43,446 bases of DNA, taken from assembly GCA_945873755.1 (NCBI GenBank), contig CAMCEM010000008.1, positions 1 through 43,446 on the forward strand, given 5' to 3'. Source of the DNA: Chitinophaga pinensis. Its GTDB lineage: Bacteria > Bacteroidota > Bacteroidia > UKL13-3. The notes below the pieces were generated by a model. The model worked only from the letters and a program-made list of their open reading frames with translations, had not been told where the DNA came from and ran no database searches. Made by a program: the position numbers and the translations under genes. Positions 26,498 to 35,583 of this stretch are shown one piece after another. The first letter of the stretch is position 1; the number at the start of each line of letters is the position of its first letter.

Positions 26498-27325
26498 ATG
26501 AACAATTACAAAGTATTTCAAATAAACTGCAATCCTGAATTAACTGAACTTTTAATAGCCGAATTGGCCGACATTGACTTTGAAGGTTTTTTAGAAAACG
26601 ATAATGGTTTTGAAGCGTATTTAGAAGAAGCAATATTTGATGAAATATTGTTCAATGAAATATTGTTTAAATACAATATTGATAAAAGCCATGTAGTAGC
26701 TAGCAATATTGCGCAGCAAAACTGGAATGCCATTTGGGAAAGTAGCTTTGAACCAGTAATTGTAAGCAATAAATTAATTATAAAAGCTCCTTTTCATAAC
26801 ATTGCTGAAAAGTATGAATATGAAATAATTATTCAACCTAAAACTTCATTTGGAACTGGCCACCACGAAACCACTCAAAGCATTATGGAACTGATGTTGA
26901 AAATGGATTTTAAAGATAAAACTGTTTTTGATTACGGTTGTGGAACGGGTGTTTTGGCCATTTTGGCTTCGCAACTAGGCGCCACCAATATTTTTGCAAA
27001 TGATATAGACGATTGGGCTTTTGAAAACGTAGGCGAAAATGCAGCATACAACCACATAACCAATATTGATTACCAAAAAGGCGATTTAAGTATTGTGCCT
27101 AAAGAAGAGTTTGATATTATTTTAGCCAATATTAATAAGAATATTTTACTAAAAAGTTTTGAGCAATTGAGCAAACTTGTAAAGCCAAATGGAATAGTAT
27201 TAATCAGTGGTTTTTACGAAACCGATTTGCCTGATTTATTAAATTGCTGCCAAGCTTTTGGTTTAAATTTACAACAAAAAGTGGTAACAAATGGTTGGTG
27301 CGCTGCGGTGTTGGTTAGACAATAG
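26498..27325 (+). CDS. prmA: Ribosomal protein L11 methyltransferase PrmA
   Basis: SAM-dependent enzyme that methylates the N-terminus and lysines of ribosomal protein L11. It has 275 residues: an N-terminal substrate-recognition domain (1-60), then the class I methyltransferase fold. 'SFGTGHHETTQ' (117-127) is the PrmA signature before motif I; motif I is 'DYGCGTGVL' (145-153). 'DIILANINKNILL' contains the 'N-I' segment corresponding to the NPP-like substrate site of the family. Monocistronic or first in a run; it starts with a TATATTTG box upstream. Confidence 0.93.
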   Translation: MNNYKVFQINCNPELTELLIAELADIDFEGFLENDNGFEAYLEEAIFDEILFNEILFKYNIDKSHVVASNIAQQNWNAIWESSFEPVIVSNKLIIKAPFHNIAEKYEYEIIIQPKTSFGTGHHETTQSIMELMLKMDFKDKTVFDYGCGTGVLAILASQLGATNIFANDIDDWAFENVGENAAYNHITNIDYQKGDLSIVPKEEFDIILANINKNILLKSFEQLSKLVKPNGIVLISGFYETDLPDLLNCCQAFGLNLQQKVVTNGWCAAVLVRQ

Positions 27326-27534
27326 TTGATATCCCGATAATTATCGGGAGATAGACCATAGAAAACCACTAACAAAGTCATGCTATAAGCATCTTCCTTA
27401 TTTATGAAATAGTTAGTGCGCTGAGGTGATGATAAGACCATTTGCGATAGATGATAGACCGAATAAAGTCTAATAACAAACTATCGTCTATGGTCTATGG
27501 ACTATTAACCATCAAAAAAACGTACTTTTGCCAC
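27326..27534. repeat. Repeat-rich spacer between prmA and rluD
   Basis: Non-coding. It begins with the perfect 18-base palindrome TCCCGATAATTATCGGGA (27332-27349). It also holds an 11-base inverted repeat ATAGACCATAG (27351-27361)/CTATGGTCTAT (27488-27498), inside which CACTAAC (27367-27373)/GTTAGTG (27412-27418) encloses ATGCT-ata-AGCAT (27380-27392). Short GTCTAT direct repeats run from 27486. Hairpins without a T-run are poor terminators; this looks like repeat sequence. Confidence 0.6.
27523..27530 (+). promoter_or_regulatory. -7 promoter box TACTTTTG, 4 bases before the rluD ATG
   Basis: Matches TAnnTTTG and ends 4 bases before the ATG at 27535, the same spacing as at 10731-10743. It supports the 27535 start rather than one 28 codons upstream in the repeat-rich spacer, and predicts a leaderless or near-leaderless mRNA. 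Confidence 0.5.
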
Positions 27535-28602
27535 ATGTATTTAAAGCCGCTTTTAAAAGCCGATCTGAACGAAGACGACCAAAACGAAGACCAAGAATTA
27601 TACGAACACCACCGAGTAGAAGTAGAAAAGGGTCAAGCCTTGCTGCGAATAGACAAATATTTGATGATTCGCATTGCCAATGCTACACGATCAAAGTTGC
27701 AGCAAGCTTGCGAATTGGGTTGTGTGTTGGTAAATGAAAAGCCTGTAAAATCGAACTATAAAGTAAAACCATTAGATGTAATTAGCATTGTTTTACCTAA
27801 TCCGCCTGCTAATACCGAAATAGTTGCTGAAAATATTCCGCTAAATATTATTTACGAAGATGATTCGTTATTAATAGTAAACAAACCTACAAACATGGTG
27901 GTTCATCCTGGATATAATAATACTACTGGAACTTTGGTAAATGCTTTGGCTTGGCATTTTAAAGATTTACCTTTTGCTCAAGAAAACAATATTCGTCCGG
28001 GTTTAGTTCATAGAATTGACAAAAACACCACCGGACTTTTAGTAGTAGCAAAAAGCGAACATGCCATGACTCATTTGGCAAAACAGTTTTATGAACACAG
28101 CATTGAACGCAGTTACAACGCCATAGCTTGGGGCGAAATGCCCGAACTTGAAGGAACAATTACTGGCTATATTGGAAGAAGTAACCACGATAGAAAAATT
28201 TTTCAGCTTTATAACGAAGAAGAAAAAGGAAAATGGAGTGTTACCCATTACAAAGTTTTGGAAAGTTTAACTTATGTAAGTTTAATTGAGTTAAAATTAG
28301 AAACTGGAAGAACACATCAAATTAGGGTTCATGCCAAAAGCATTGGTCACCCACTATTTGGCGATACCACTTACGGTGGTGATAGAATTTTAAAAGGAAC
28401 TACATTTACCAAATACAAGCAGTTTGTAGATAATTGTTTTGAAATACTTCCACGTCAGGCGCTGCACGCACGTTCATTAGGATTTACACATCCAGTAACT
28501 GGCGAACGCATGTTTTTTGAAAGTCCGTTGCCAGATGATTTTGTGAAAGTATTAGACAAATGGAAAAATTATGCGCATTTTAAACCTATGGAGGAGGAAT
28601 AA
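27535..28602 (+). CDS. rluD: RluA/RluD family rRNA pseudouridine synthase
   Basis: Cytoplasmic enzyme that isomerises uridines in 23S rRNA (RluD modifies helix 69 in E. coli). It has 355 residues: an S4 RNA-binding domain (approx. 34-92, 'LLRIDKYLMIR'), then the catalytic domain with 'GLVHRIDKNTTGLLV' holding catalytic Asp162, and 'TGRTHQIRVH' downstream. I use the ATG at 27535: the 28 residues gained upstream have no family similarity, lie in repeat sequence, and would include the promoter box. The exact target uridines cannot be told from sequence, so the symbol is tentative among RluA/C/D. Coupled to the following lytic transglycosylase. Confidence 0.88.
   Translation: MYLKPLLKADLNEDDQNEDQELYEHHRVEVEKGQALLRIDKYLMIRIANATRSKLQQACELGCVLVNEKPVKSNYKVKPLDVISIVLPNPPANTEIVAENIPLNIIYEDDSLLIVNKPTNMVVHPGYNNTTGTLVNALAWHFKDLPFAQENNIRPGLVHRIDKNTTGLLVVAKSEHAMTHLAKQFYEHSIERSYNAIAWGEMPELEGTITGYIGRSNHDRKIFQLYNEEEKGKWSVTHYKVLESLTYVSLIELKLETGRTHQIRVHAKSIGHPLFGDTTYGGDRILKGTTFTKYKQFVDNCFEILPRQALHARSLGFTHPVTGERMFFESPLPDDFVKVLDKWKNYAHFKPMEEE
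28590..28597 (+). promoter_or_regulatory. Shine-Dalgarno GGAGGAGG for the lytic transglycosylase
   Basis: A purine-rich GGAGGAGG at the end of rluD sits 8 bases before the TTG at 28606. Strong Shine-Dalgarno sequences are uncommon in this window, so it supports the unusual TTG start and translational coupling to rluD, although it also encodes rluD's terminal Glu codons. Confidence 0.45.
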
Positions 28603-28605
28603 ATT

Positions 28606-29517
28606 TTGAATTTTAAAAATAAAAATATATTAATTATTTTAACACTTGCTTTGGTAAGTTTTGGAAGTGGACTTTTTATTTATGGAAGTATAAAAGAAGA
28701 TGACAAGCAACAGCAGTTAATTGACCAAAGTGTAAAAAGCCCGTCATTACCCATTCCCGAGTATGTAATGTTTGCAGGGCAAAAAGTAAGTTTAAAAGAG
28801 TTTGATGTAAGAGAAAGATTTGACAGAGAATTGTTAACCAATGTGTATTGGCAATCGCAAACTATATTGATGTTAAAACGTGCCAATCGATTTTTTCCAA
28901 CAATTGAGCCCATTTTAAAACAAGAAGGATTGCCTGACGATTTAAAATATGTAGCTTTAATTGAAAGTGGCTTGTTAAATGTGGTTTCTCCAGTTGGTGC
29001 ATCAGGTTTTTGGCAGTTTATGGATAAAACAGGCAAACAATATGGCTTAAAAATTAACGCAGAAGTAGACGAACGTTATCATTTAGAAAAAGCAACTTTT
29101 GCAGCATGCAAATATTTTAAGGAATCGTATGCTGTTTTTAACGATTGGGGCTTGGTGGCTGCAAGTTACAACATGGGAATTGCTGGGTTAAAAAAACAAT
29201 TACAAAGCCAATACGGAAATACTTATTACGATTTGTATTTAAATACCGAAACTTCGCGTTATGTATTTAGAATTTTAGCAATGAAAGAAATAGCCGAAAA
29301 GCCACAACAATATGGATTTTATTTAGCCAAAAATCATTTATATGAACCCATACAAACGATCAATTTATCGGTTAATTACTCCATACCAAACTTGGCTTCG
29401 TGGGCCAGTGAATTTAAAACAAATTATAAAACCATAAAACTTTTAAATCCTTGGTTGCGCTCAAGTTCATTAACTTTAATGCAAGGCGAAAGTGTAGAAA
29501 TTACCCTTAAAAAATAA
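28606..29517 (+). CDS. Lytic transglycosylase (SLT/MltD-like)
   Basis: Membrane-anchored or periplasmic enzyme that cuts peptidoglycan between MurNAc and GlcNAc with formation of 1,6-anhydro-MurNAc. It has 303 residues. A hydrophobic N-terminus (8-28) serves as signal anchor. The SLT domain (approx. 100-245) carries the catalytic Glu120 in 'YVALIESGL', 'SPVGASGFWQFM', and 'VAASYNMGIAGL' typical of family 23. A short C-terminal region ('YSIPNLASWAS...MQGESVEITL') resembles a LysM-like tail. TTG start, preceded by a strong Shine-Dalgarno. It converges with rarA with a 3-base gap. Confidence 0.88.
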   Translation: MNFKNKNILIILTLALVSFGSGLFIYGSIKEDDKQQQLIDQSVKSPSLPIPEYVMFAGQKVSLKEFDVRERFDRELLTNVYWQSQTILMLKRANRFFPTIEPILKQEGLPDDLKYVALIESGLLNVVSPVGASGFWQFMDKTGKQYGLKINAEVDERYHLEKATFAACKYFKESYAVFNDWGLVAASYNMGIAGLKKQLQSQYGNTYYDLYLNTETSRYVFRILAMKEIAEKPQQYGFYLAKNHLYEPIQTINLSVNYSIPNLASWASEFKTNYKTIKLLNPWLRSSSLTLMQGESVEITLKK

Positions 29518-29520
29518 TTA

Positions 29521-30786
29521 CTAATAACCATATTTTTCTTTCCAACGTATTTTTAAAAATTGACGTTGTTCATTTTCTCTTGCGTTATTTCCAGGCTCAT
29601 AAAATTTTTGTCCGCTAATTCCATCAGGTAAAAACTCTTGTACTATAAAATTATTTTCAAAAACGTGGGCATATTTGTAATCGGTTCCATAATTTAAGTC
29701 TTTCATTAATTGGGTAGGTGCATTGCGCAAGTGCAATGGAATGGGCAAATTTCCTGTTTTTTTAACCGTGCTCAAAGCTTCATCAATGGCTAGGTAGCTG
29801 GCATTGCTTTTGGTGGATGTTGCTAAATAAATGGCAGTTTGCGAGAGTATAATTCGTGCCTCTGGCATACCCAACATTTTAATTGCAGTGAAACAATTTG
29901 TTGCCAATAAAAGTGCATTTGGGTTTGCATTTCCTATGTCTTCACTTGCCAAAATTAACATGCGTCTAGCAATAAACTCAATGTTTTCGCCTGCATTTAA
30001 CATTCGCGCCAAATAGTAAACAGTTGCATTTGGGTCGCTACCTCTCATCGATTTAATAAAGGCGGAAATAATATTGTAATGCTCTTCTCCATTTTTATCG
30101 TACAAAGCAATTTTTTGTTGCAATAAACGAATGGTATTTTCATTATTAATTTCAACTATTTCGGTTTGACTTTGAGTAACAATTAGTTCTAGAATATTTA
30201 ACAATTTTCTGGCATCTCCACCACTGTGAATAAACATTGCTTCGGTTTCGATTAACTCAATTTTTTTAGTTTTTAGCCAATCATCTTTTTCAATTGCTTG
30301 AAGTATTATTTTTAATAAATGATCTTTATTTAACTCCTTTAAAATATAAACCTGACACCTAGAAAGCAATGCATTATTTACTTCGAAACTTGGGTTTTCG
30401 GTAGTGGCACCTATTAATATAATATTGCCATTTTCAACCGCTCCCAAAAGTGCATCTTGTTGGCTTTTATTAAAACGATGTATTTCATCTAAAAACAACA
30501 ATACTTTACCAATTTTTTTCGACTCTTCAATAATTTTTCTTACATCGGCAACACCAGCATTTATTGCACTTAAGCCATAATAAGGCAAGTTTAGTTCATT
30601 GCCAATTATTTTAGCCAAAGTAGTTTTGCCAACTCCAGGAGGTCCCCAAAAAATAATAGAGGGAATGTTTTTATTTTTTATAGCATCACTTAAAATTGCT
30701 CCATTGCCAGTTAAATGTTCCTGACCAATATATTCATTTAAATTTTGGGGCCTAACTCTTTCAGCCAACGGTTTTAATTGATTCAT
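29521..30786 (-). CDS. rarA: Replication-associated recombination protein RarA
   Basis: AAA+ ATPase of the MgsA/WRNIP1 clamp-loader-like family that acts at stalled replication forks. Length 421 residues. The N-terminal '[14 protein letters not shown]' (12-25), Walker A 'GPPGVGKT' (48-55), Walker B 'LFLDEIHRF' (97-105) and '[19 protein letters not shown]' (sensor 1 and arginine finger region) are family hallmarks. The C-terminal tetramerisation part includes '[18 protein letters not shown]'. Monocistronic; its 5' region is shared with divergent rpoN. Confidence 0.95.
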   Translation of the reverse strand: MNQLKPLAERVRPQNLNEYIGQEHLTGNGAILSDAIKNKNIPSIIFWGPPGVGKTTLAKIIGNELNLPYYGLSAINAGVADVRKIIEESKKIGKVLLFLDEIHRFNKSQQDALLGAVENGNIILIGATTENPSFEVNNALLSRCQVYILKELNKDHLLKIILQAIEKDDWLKTKKIELIETEAMFIHSGGDARKLLNILELIVTQSQTEIVEINNENTIRLLQQKIALYDKNGEEHYNIISAFIKSMRGSDPNATVYYLARMLNAGENIEFIARRMLILASEDIGNANPNALLLATNCFTAIKMLGMPEARIILSQTAIYLATSTKSNASYLAIDEALSTVKKTGNLPIPLHLRNAPTQLMKDLNYGTDYKYAHVFENNFIVQEFLPDGISGQKFYEPGNNARENEQRQFLKIRWKEKYGY

Positions 30787-30928
30787 TCTTACAATAATTT
30801 ATGCAATAATAACCAAGCTAAATATACTTTATTAATTTTTTATAATTGAATGTCAAGTTTCAAAACCTTTTTATGTTTTAATGTGAATAATATTTATTTT
30901 TTGGTACGATTTTTATGAGGCAAATAAC

Positions 30929-30936
30929 TAATTTTG
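30929..30936 (+). promoter_or_regulatory. -7 promoter box TAATTTTG for rpoN-aat
   Basis: TAnnTTTG match ending 10 bases before the rpoN ATG at 30947, giving a predicted 5' leader of only a few bases. TTG at 30901-30903 is 25 bases upstream, longer than the usual 19. Confidence 0.5.
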
Positions 30937-30946
30937 AATTTCATTC

Positions 30947-32416
30947 ATGTTAAAACAAGGCCTCCATCAAAAACAGCAGCAAAAGCTATCACCTTTGCAA
31001 ATTCAATTCATTAAGTTATTGCAACTTAATACTGTCGATTTTTTGCAGCGCATTGATTTGGAAATGATTGAAAACCCTGCATTGCTAAGCAATAAAGATG
31101 CGGATGCAGCTCCAAGCGAAGACCCAAAAACCGAAACCCAAGAAACAGAAGAATACGAAAAAGATACGAGTGTAGAAGATTATATGACCGATGAATCGTT
31201 TGATGTAAAAGAATACGTAAACGATGAATATGAACCTGACGGTTTTCACTTGAGCGATGAAGGTAATGATGAAAGAAAAGACTCACCTTTAGCCGAAACT
31301 TCCACATTTCACGATGCATTATTAGAACAATTTAGCGCAGTAGTTAGCTCGGAAAAAGAGGAAATTATAGGCAATCAAATAATTGGAACTATTGATGATG
31401 ATGGTTATTTACGTAGACCTTTAGATGCAATAATTAACGATTTGGCATTTGCACAAAATATTGAAGCTAGCCCACAGGAAATGAAACATGTGCTTGCAAA
31501 AATTCAAAAATTAGACCCAGCAGGAATTGGCGCAACAAGCTTACAAGAATGTTTAATAATTCAATTAAAAAGAAAAGAATATTATAACCGAGCTATTGAA
31601 TTAGCTATTGAAGTTTTAGAAAAGTATTTTGATGAATTTACCAAAAAGCATTATGAAAAAATTGCAAAAGAATTGCATTTAGACGATGAAAAAATTAAAA
31701 CCATAATTGGTATAATTACTAAACTAAATCCGAAGCCAGGCGACAGTTATGGTGGGCAAGCAGCACAATATATTACACCCGATTTTACTTTAAACGATGA
31801 AGGCGGAATACTAACTATAAGTTTAAATGGAAGAAATACTCCTGACTTGCGAATAAGTAGAACTTACATGGAAGCATTACAAGCTTACGATAAAAGCAAT
31901 GCTCCAAGTAAAGATCAAAAAGACACAGTTATGTTTATTAAACAAAAACTGGATGGTGCTAAGTGGTTTATTGACAGTATAAAACAACGTCAAAATACAT
32001 TGCTTACCACTATGAACGCCATTTTACAATACCAAATAAAGTATTTTGAAGATGGCGATGAAAGTAAATTACGACCAATGATTTTAAAAAACATTGCCGA
32101 TTTAACAGGATACGATATTTCAACAATTAGTAGAGTAGCAAATAGTAAATACATACAAACAAGTTGGGGAATTATTCCATTAAAATTCTTTTTTAGCGAA
32201 GGTATTACCAATGATGAAGGTGAAGAAGTAAGTAGCCACGAAGTAAAAAAGATTTTAAAAGAAGCCATTGAAGTGGAAGATAAACACAAGCCATTACCCG
32301 ATGAAAAACTAATGGAAATTTTAAAGGAAAAAGGTTACAATATTGCACGCAGAACGGTAGCCAAATATAGAGAACAACTTAATTTGCCCGTTGCCCGATT
32401 AAGAAAAGAGCTTTAA
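30947..32416 (+). CDS. rpoN: RNA polymerase sigma-54 factor RpoN
   Basis: Alternative sigma factor that binds -24/-12 promoters and needs AAA+ enhancer-binding activators. Length 489 residues. The N-terminal Gln/Leu-rich region I ('QKQQQKLSPLQIQFIKLLQL') contacts activator; an acidic linker follows (approx. 45-115). The core-binding region is about 125-300 and the DNA-binding region contains the helix-turn-helix 'DLTGYDISTISRVANSKYI'. The RpoN box 'ARRTVAKYRE' (467-476) ends the protein. First of a two-gene run with aat, whose start is 6 bases downstream. No enhancer-binding protein is in this window. Confidence 0.97.
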   Translation: MLKQGLHQKQQQKLSPLQIQFIKLLQLNTVDFLQRIDLEMIENPALLSNKDADAAPSEDPKTETQETEEYEKDTSVEDYMTDESFDVKEYVNDEYEPDGFHLSDEGNDERKDSPLAETSTFHDALLEQFSAVVSSEKEEIIGNQIIGTIDDDGYLRRPLDAIINDLAFAQNIEASPQEMKHVLAKIQKLDPAGIGATSLQECLIIQLKRKEYYNRAIELAIEVLEKYFDEFTKKHYEKIAKELHLDDEKIKTIIGIITKLNPKPGDSYGGQAAQYITPDFTLNDEGGILTISLNGRNTPDLRISRTYMEALQAYDKSNAPSKDQKDTVMFIKQKLDGAKWFIDSIKQRQNTLLTTMNAILQYQIKYFEDGDESKLRPMILKNIADLTGYDISTISRVANSKYIQTSWGIIPLKFFFSEGITNDEGEEVSSHEVKKILKEAIEVEDKHKPLPDEKLMEILKEKGYNIARRTVAKYREQLNLPVARLRKEL

Positions 32417-32422
32417 AATTCA

Positions 32423-33097
32423 ATGTCTTTTTATTTTATTATTGACGATATATTTCCTGATTCGGTATATACTGCTCGAAAAGATGGATTACTTGCAGTT
32501 GGTGGTAAAATGAGTCCCGATTTAGTATTAAAAGCCTACCGAAAAGGAATATTTCATTGGTTTAACGAAGGCGAATTGCCTATGTGGTTTAGCCCAAATC
32601 CCAGAACAGTTTTATATCCTTCAAAAGTAAAAATTTCAAAAAGCATGCAACAACTTATTAAATCAAATAAGTTTGAATGTACAATTGATAAAGATTTTTC
32701 GGCATTAATAAATTTATGTAGAAACGAAAGATTAAAAAATGAAGGAACATGGATAAGTGAAGAGATAGAAGATATTTACAATATTTTACATTTAAAAGGA
32801 CACGCACACAGTGTAGAAGTTTGGTTTGAAAATAAACTTGTTGGCGGATTGTATGGGGTAGCTTTAGGTAAATGTTTTATGGGCGAAAGCATGGTAAGCA
32901 CTATGAGTAATGCAAGTAAAATGGCTTTAATTTATTTGAGTAAATACCTCCAACAATTTAACTTTCATTTTATTGATTGTCAAGTTGAAAATCCGCATTT
33001 AATAAGCATGGGCGCGGTAAATATTCAAAGAAGAATTTTTTTAAAAGAATTAAAGCAACACATAAATCAAGATACAGGTGCTTTTGTTAAATATTAA
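32423..33097 (+). CDS. aat: Leucyl/phenylalanyl-tRNA-protein transferase
   Basis: Enzyme of the N-end rule that transfers Leu or Phe from aminoacyl-tRNA to proteins with N-terminal Lys or Arg, marking them for ClpAP. Length 224 residues. The Aat signature 'FHWFNEGELPMWFSPNPR' is at 44-61. 'HAHSVEVWFENKLVGGLYG' and 'GESMVSTMSNASKMAL' hold the acetyltransferase-like core and substrate pocket; 'DCQVENPHLISMGA' is also conserved. Follows rpoN by 6 bases, so presumably cotranscribed. ClpS/ClpA are not nearby. Ends 1 base from the convergent DUF6089 gene. Confidence 0.95.
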   Translation: MSFYFIIDDIFPDSVYTARKDGLLAVGGKMSPDLVLKAYRKGIFHWFNEGELPMWFSPNPRTVLYPSKVKISKSMQQLIKSNKFECTIDKDFSALINLCRNERLKNEGTWISEEIEDIYNILHLKGHAHSVEVWFENKLVGGLYGVALGKCFMGESMVSTMSNASKMALIYLSKYLQQFNFHFIDCQVENPHLISMGAVNIQRRIFLKELKQHINQDTGAFVKY

Positions 33098-33098
33098 T

Positions 33099-33875
33099 TT
33101 AATAAAAGGTAGGGCATTTAATTCGGCCAGGTAGTCGGTAAGCCAATGTAGTAGTAAAGGTCATGTACCAATCGTTATAGTTATCCGAACCTCTTCTTGA
33201 TCCAACAACGGTAGGAGTAGAACCAAAAATTTCAAAACTTCTATCTGCTATTTGTTGTGTTCTAATGCTGCTGCTGCTTAAATCAGTGTAAACACCACTA
33301 ACGTCATCTAAATAATCAGTATAAGTTTTACGAATATTATAATTTGCTTCTAAACTTAAATTACGGGCAAAAATCCATTTAGCACCTATTCCAAAAGGGA
33401 TTGCAAAAGTGTATGTTCCATAAGCAACGCCTTCTGTTTTTAAATCTCTTAAGTTAACAACTTCACCTGCATAACGTGTTTGGGGATTAAATTTTGCTAA
33501 AGCAAATCCACCAAAAATGTAACCAGTTATTTTTCTATCGAGTACACCATAGCCAAAATCGGCAAAATTATATTCAACTAAACCAGCGTATTCAGTAATA
33601 TTAGATTGAAAATTCAAATTACGGTATTTGTTAAATTCAAAATTTTTATCATTACCACTTACTTGAATTAACGAATATTGTGCAGTTATTGCCCAAGTGG
33701 TTGATAGATTGAGCCTAGCAAACACATTACCTGCAAATTTGGTTTCGTTAAAAGCTATGCTTGGTGCCAAATCGCCCCAATAATTAGCTAGCCCTAGTCC
33801 AAAACCAATATCAACTTTTTGCGCAAATGCACTTAAACTTATTGATAGTAAAAATATAAAGATTATTTTTTTCAA
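33099..33875 (-). CDS. DUF6089 family outer-membrane beta-barrel protein (copy 1)
   Basis: Exported protein of 258 residues: signal peptide (1-18, ending 'LSAFAQ'), then an eight-or-so-strand beta-barrel pattern of alternating hydrophobic residues. The start 'VDIGFGLGLANYWGDLAPS' and the 'YTDYLDDVSGVYTDL' segment near residue 190 are diagnostic of DUF6089. From memory this family contains or resembles PorG of the type IX secretion machinery, which would fit the sorting-tail proteins in the window, but I rate that link as uncertain. Start is TTG, as no ATG precedes the signal peptide. Tandem with copy 2, 7-base gap. Confidence 0.75.
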   Translation of the reverse strand: MKKIIFIFLLSISLSAFAQKVDIGFGLGLANYWGDLAPSIAFNETKFAGNVFARLNLSTTWAITAQYSLIQVSGNDKNFEFNKYRNLNFQSNITEYAGLVEYNFADFGYGVLDRKITGYIFGGFALAKFNPQTRYAGEVVNLRDLKTEGVAYGTYTFAIPFGIGAKWIFARNLSLEANYNIRKTYTDYLDDVSGVYTDLSSSSIRTQQIADRSFEIFGSTPTVVGSRRGSDNYNDWYMTFTTTLAYRLPGRIKCPTFY

Positions 33876-33882
33876 AATTTTT

Positions 33883-34755
33883 TTAATTGAAAGTCGGACA
33901 AGCTTGACCCTTACTTCTTATCATGTATGAAATGGTAATTCCGGTAATAAAATAAGCATCATTTTCTAAAAGTGATCTTCTGCTTCTCTTTTCATTTTCT
34001 TTATAAAAACCTTGTCCGTCTAAAGGGCTAACTTCCCATCTTCTATCGGCCAATTGAGACGCAACCAATCCTGTATTTGCTCTTACTACAGTATTATCGG
34101 CATATACTCCTCCTACATCGTCCAAATAGTTAGTGGTAGTAAACCTAACTCCTGCTTCTATTCCTAAATAAAATGCATCGCTAATTCTAGTTCTAAAACC
34201 AATTCCCATTGGAATAATTATTTCAGTTAAATCGTATTTTTTCTTTTCGTTATATACTGTTGATCCTTGACCTTCTGTTGCAAGTGGTTGTAATTCTTTT
34301 GTTATTTTAACTCCAGCCCCATCAATATAAGTTGTTTGAGGATTAAATTTAAAAACCCCTAAACCTGCAAATACATAGGGTATAAATGGACGGTTGCTAA
34401 TATTTCTCAAATCATTCTTTAGTAAATTATATTCTAAACGAACGCTAAATTCATAAATACTAGAAGAAAAGTTAAGGTTTCTTAATTTTGATGATTCTAA
34501 TGAACTTTGTTTGTCATCGCCACTAACAGTGCCAAAACTAGCCATTCCGCTTACAGCAACTTTATTAGAAAAGTTATACCTGCCAAATAGGGAAGCGGCA
34601 AAATAAGTATTTTTAAAATTTATTTTTTCATCGCTTAAATCGCCTAAATAATGGGAAGTACCAAGTAGTAATCCAATTTCAATTTGCTGAGCTTTTACTT
34701 TAGTTAAGCTTAGTACTACAAGTAAAGAAAAAAATAATGACTTCATTAATTTCAT
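33883..34755 (-). CDS. DUF6089 family outer-membrane beta-barrel protein (copy 2)
   Basis: Paralog of the following gene (290 residues). Signal peptide 'MKLMKSLFFSLLVVLSL..VKAQQ', then 'IEIGLLLGTSHYLGDLSDEK' split over a family loop and 'TTNYLDDVGGVYADN' near residue 220; both match copy 1. The second copy has longer loops (approx. residues 135-160). The ATG at 34753-34755 is chosen over the TTG 9 bases upstream because that TTG is part of a TAATTTTG promoter box (34762-34769). Both genes probably come from a tandem duplication. Function inferred only as outer-membrane barrel, possibly PorG-like. Confidence 0.75.
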   Translation of the reverse strand: MKLMKSLFFSLLVVLSLTKVKAQQIEIGLLLGTSHYLGDLSDEKINFKNTYFAASLFGRYNFSNKVAVSGMASFGTVSGDDKQSSLESSKLRNLNFSSSIYEFSVRLEYNLLKNDLRNISNRPFIPYVFAGLGVFKFNPQTTYIDGAGVKITKELQPLATEGQGSTVYNEKKKYDLTEIIIPMGIGFRTRISDAFYLGIEAGVRFTTTNYLDDVGGVYADNTVVRANTGLVASQLADRRWEVSPLDGQGFYKENEKRSRRSLLENDAYFITGITISYMIRSKGQACPTFN

Positions 34756-34761
34756 AGCAGA

Positions 34762-34790
34762 CAAAATTATAATTTTTTTTAAAAGTACAA
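34762..34790 (-). promoter_or_regulatory. Promoter TTG-N18-TAATTTTG for the DUF6089 pair
   Basis: On the minus strand, TTG (34790-34788) is followed after 18 bases by TAATTTTG (34769-34762). The box ends 6 bases before the ATG at 34755, so a nearly leaderless mRNA is expected. It also argues against the upstream TTG as a start codon. Confidence 0.55.
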
Positions 34791-34848
34791 AGTATTTTAC
34801 TTACTTTTTTAAAAAGTTAGTAGTTTAATAACGAAACTATTAGCATTT

Positions 34849-35556
34849 TTATTTTGAATTTATTGAAATTTTATGTTCAAAAACTTCAGGTTGGGGAGTA
34901 TAAGTTAAGCTATCTAATGTAAATTTACAGTATTTAATAGTTCTTCCTTGTGCTGAAAATAGCTTTTCGTAATGGGTAGTTATATCTCTTAATTGATGAT
35001 ATTGATGAGTGTCGTTATGAACATCTTTAATTAGATCAATTGGTTTAATATTTACTTTTTCCAAAGTTTCTAAAGTGTATTCAAATAGATTATCATCGTC
35101 TGTTTTAAAGTTAACAATACCACCTTTTTTTAAAATATTTTTATAATAAGTTAAAAATTCAGGATGAGTTAATCTATATTTTTCATGTCTATCTTTCGGA
35201 AAAGGATCGGGAAAGGTAATCCAAATTTCATCAACTTCATTTTGATTAAAAAATGTATTAATTTTATTAATTGATAATCGAACAAAGCCAGTGTTGGTTA
35301 ATTTTAATTCCTTCGAAATAGTAGCACCTTTCCACATTCTGTTGCTTTTTATATCAATTCCTATAAAATTACTTTCGGCATTTTGTTGCGCTAAATTAAC
35401 GGTATATTCACCTTTTCCACATGCTAATTCAAGGACCAAAGGGTTGTTGTTTTTAAAAACATCGGTTTTCCATTTTCCTTTTAAATGGAAAGGAAAATCA
35501 AAACAATTTGGCATTTCTATAAATTCTGAAAAGCGTTTTAACTTCTGTTGTCCCAT
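34849..35556 (-). CDS. trmB: tRNA (guanine-N7)-methyltransferase TrmB
   Basis: SAM-dependent enzyme that makes 7-methylguanosine at position 46 of the tRNA variable loop. Length 235 residues. Motif I 'VLELACGKGEY' (41-51) and 'FIGIDIKSNRMW' bind SAM; 'WITFPDPFPKDRHEKYRL' is the TrmB signature with the catalytic Asp and the 'PDP..K..H.K.R' block. 'FKTDDDNLFEYTL' matches the conserved TD motif. It sits 27 bases downstream of the DEAD-box gene in the same direction. Confidence 0.95.
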   Translation of the reverse strand: MGQQKLKRFSEFIEMPNCFDFPFHLKGKWKTDVFKNNNPLVLELACGKGEYTVNLAQQNAESNFIGIDIKSNRMWKGATISKELKLTNTGFVRLSINKINTFFNQNEVDEIWITFPDPFPKDRHEKYRLTHPEFLTYYKNILKKGGIVNFKTDDDNLFEYTLETLEKVNIKPIDLIKDVHNDTHQYHQLRDITTHYEKLFSAQGRTIKYCKFTLDSLTYTPQPEVFEHKISINSK

Positions 35557-35583
35557 ATTTTTTTAGTACAATGGATTTTACTT

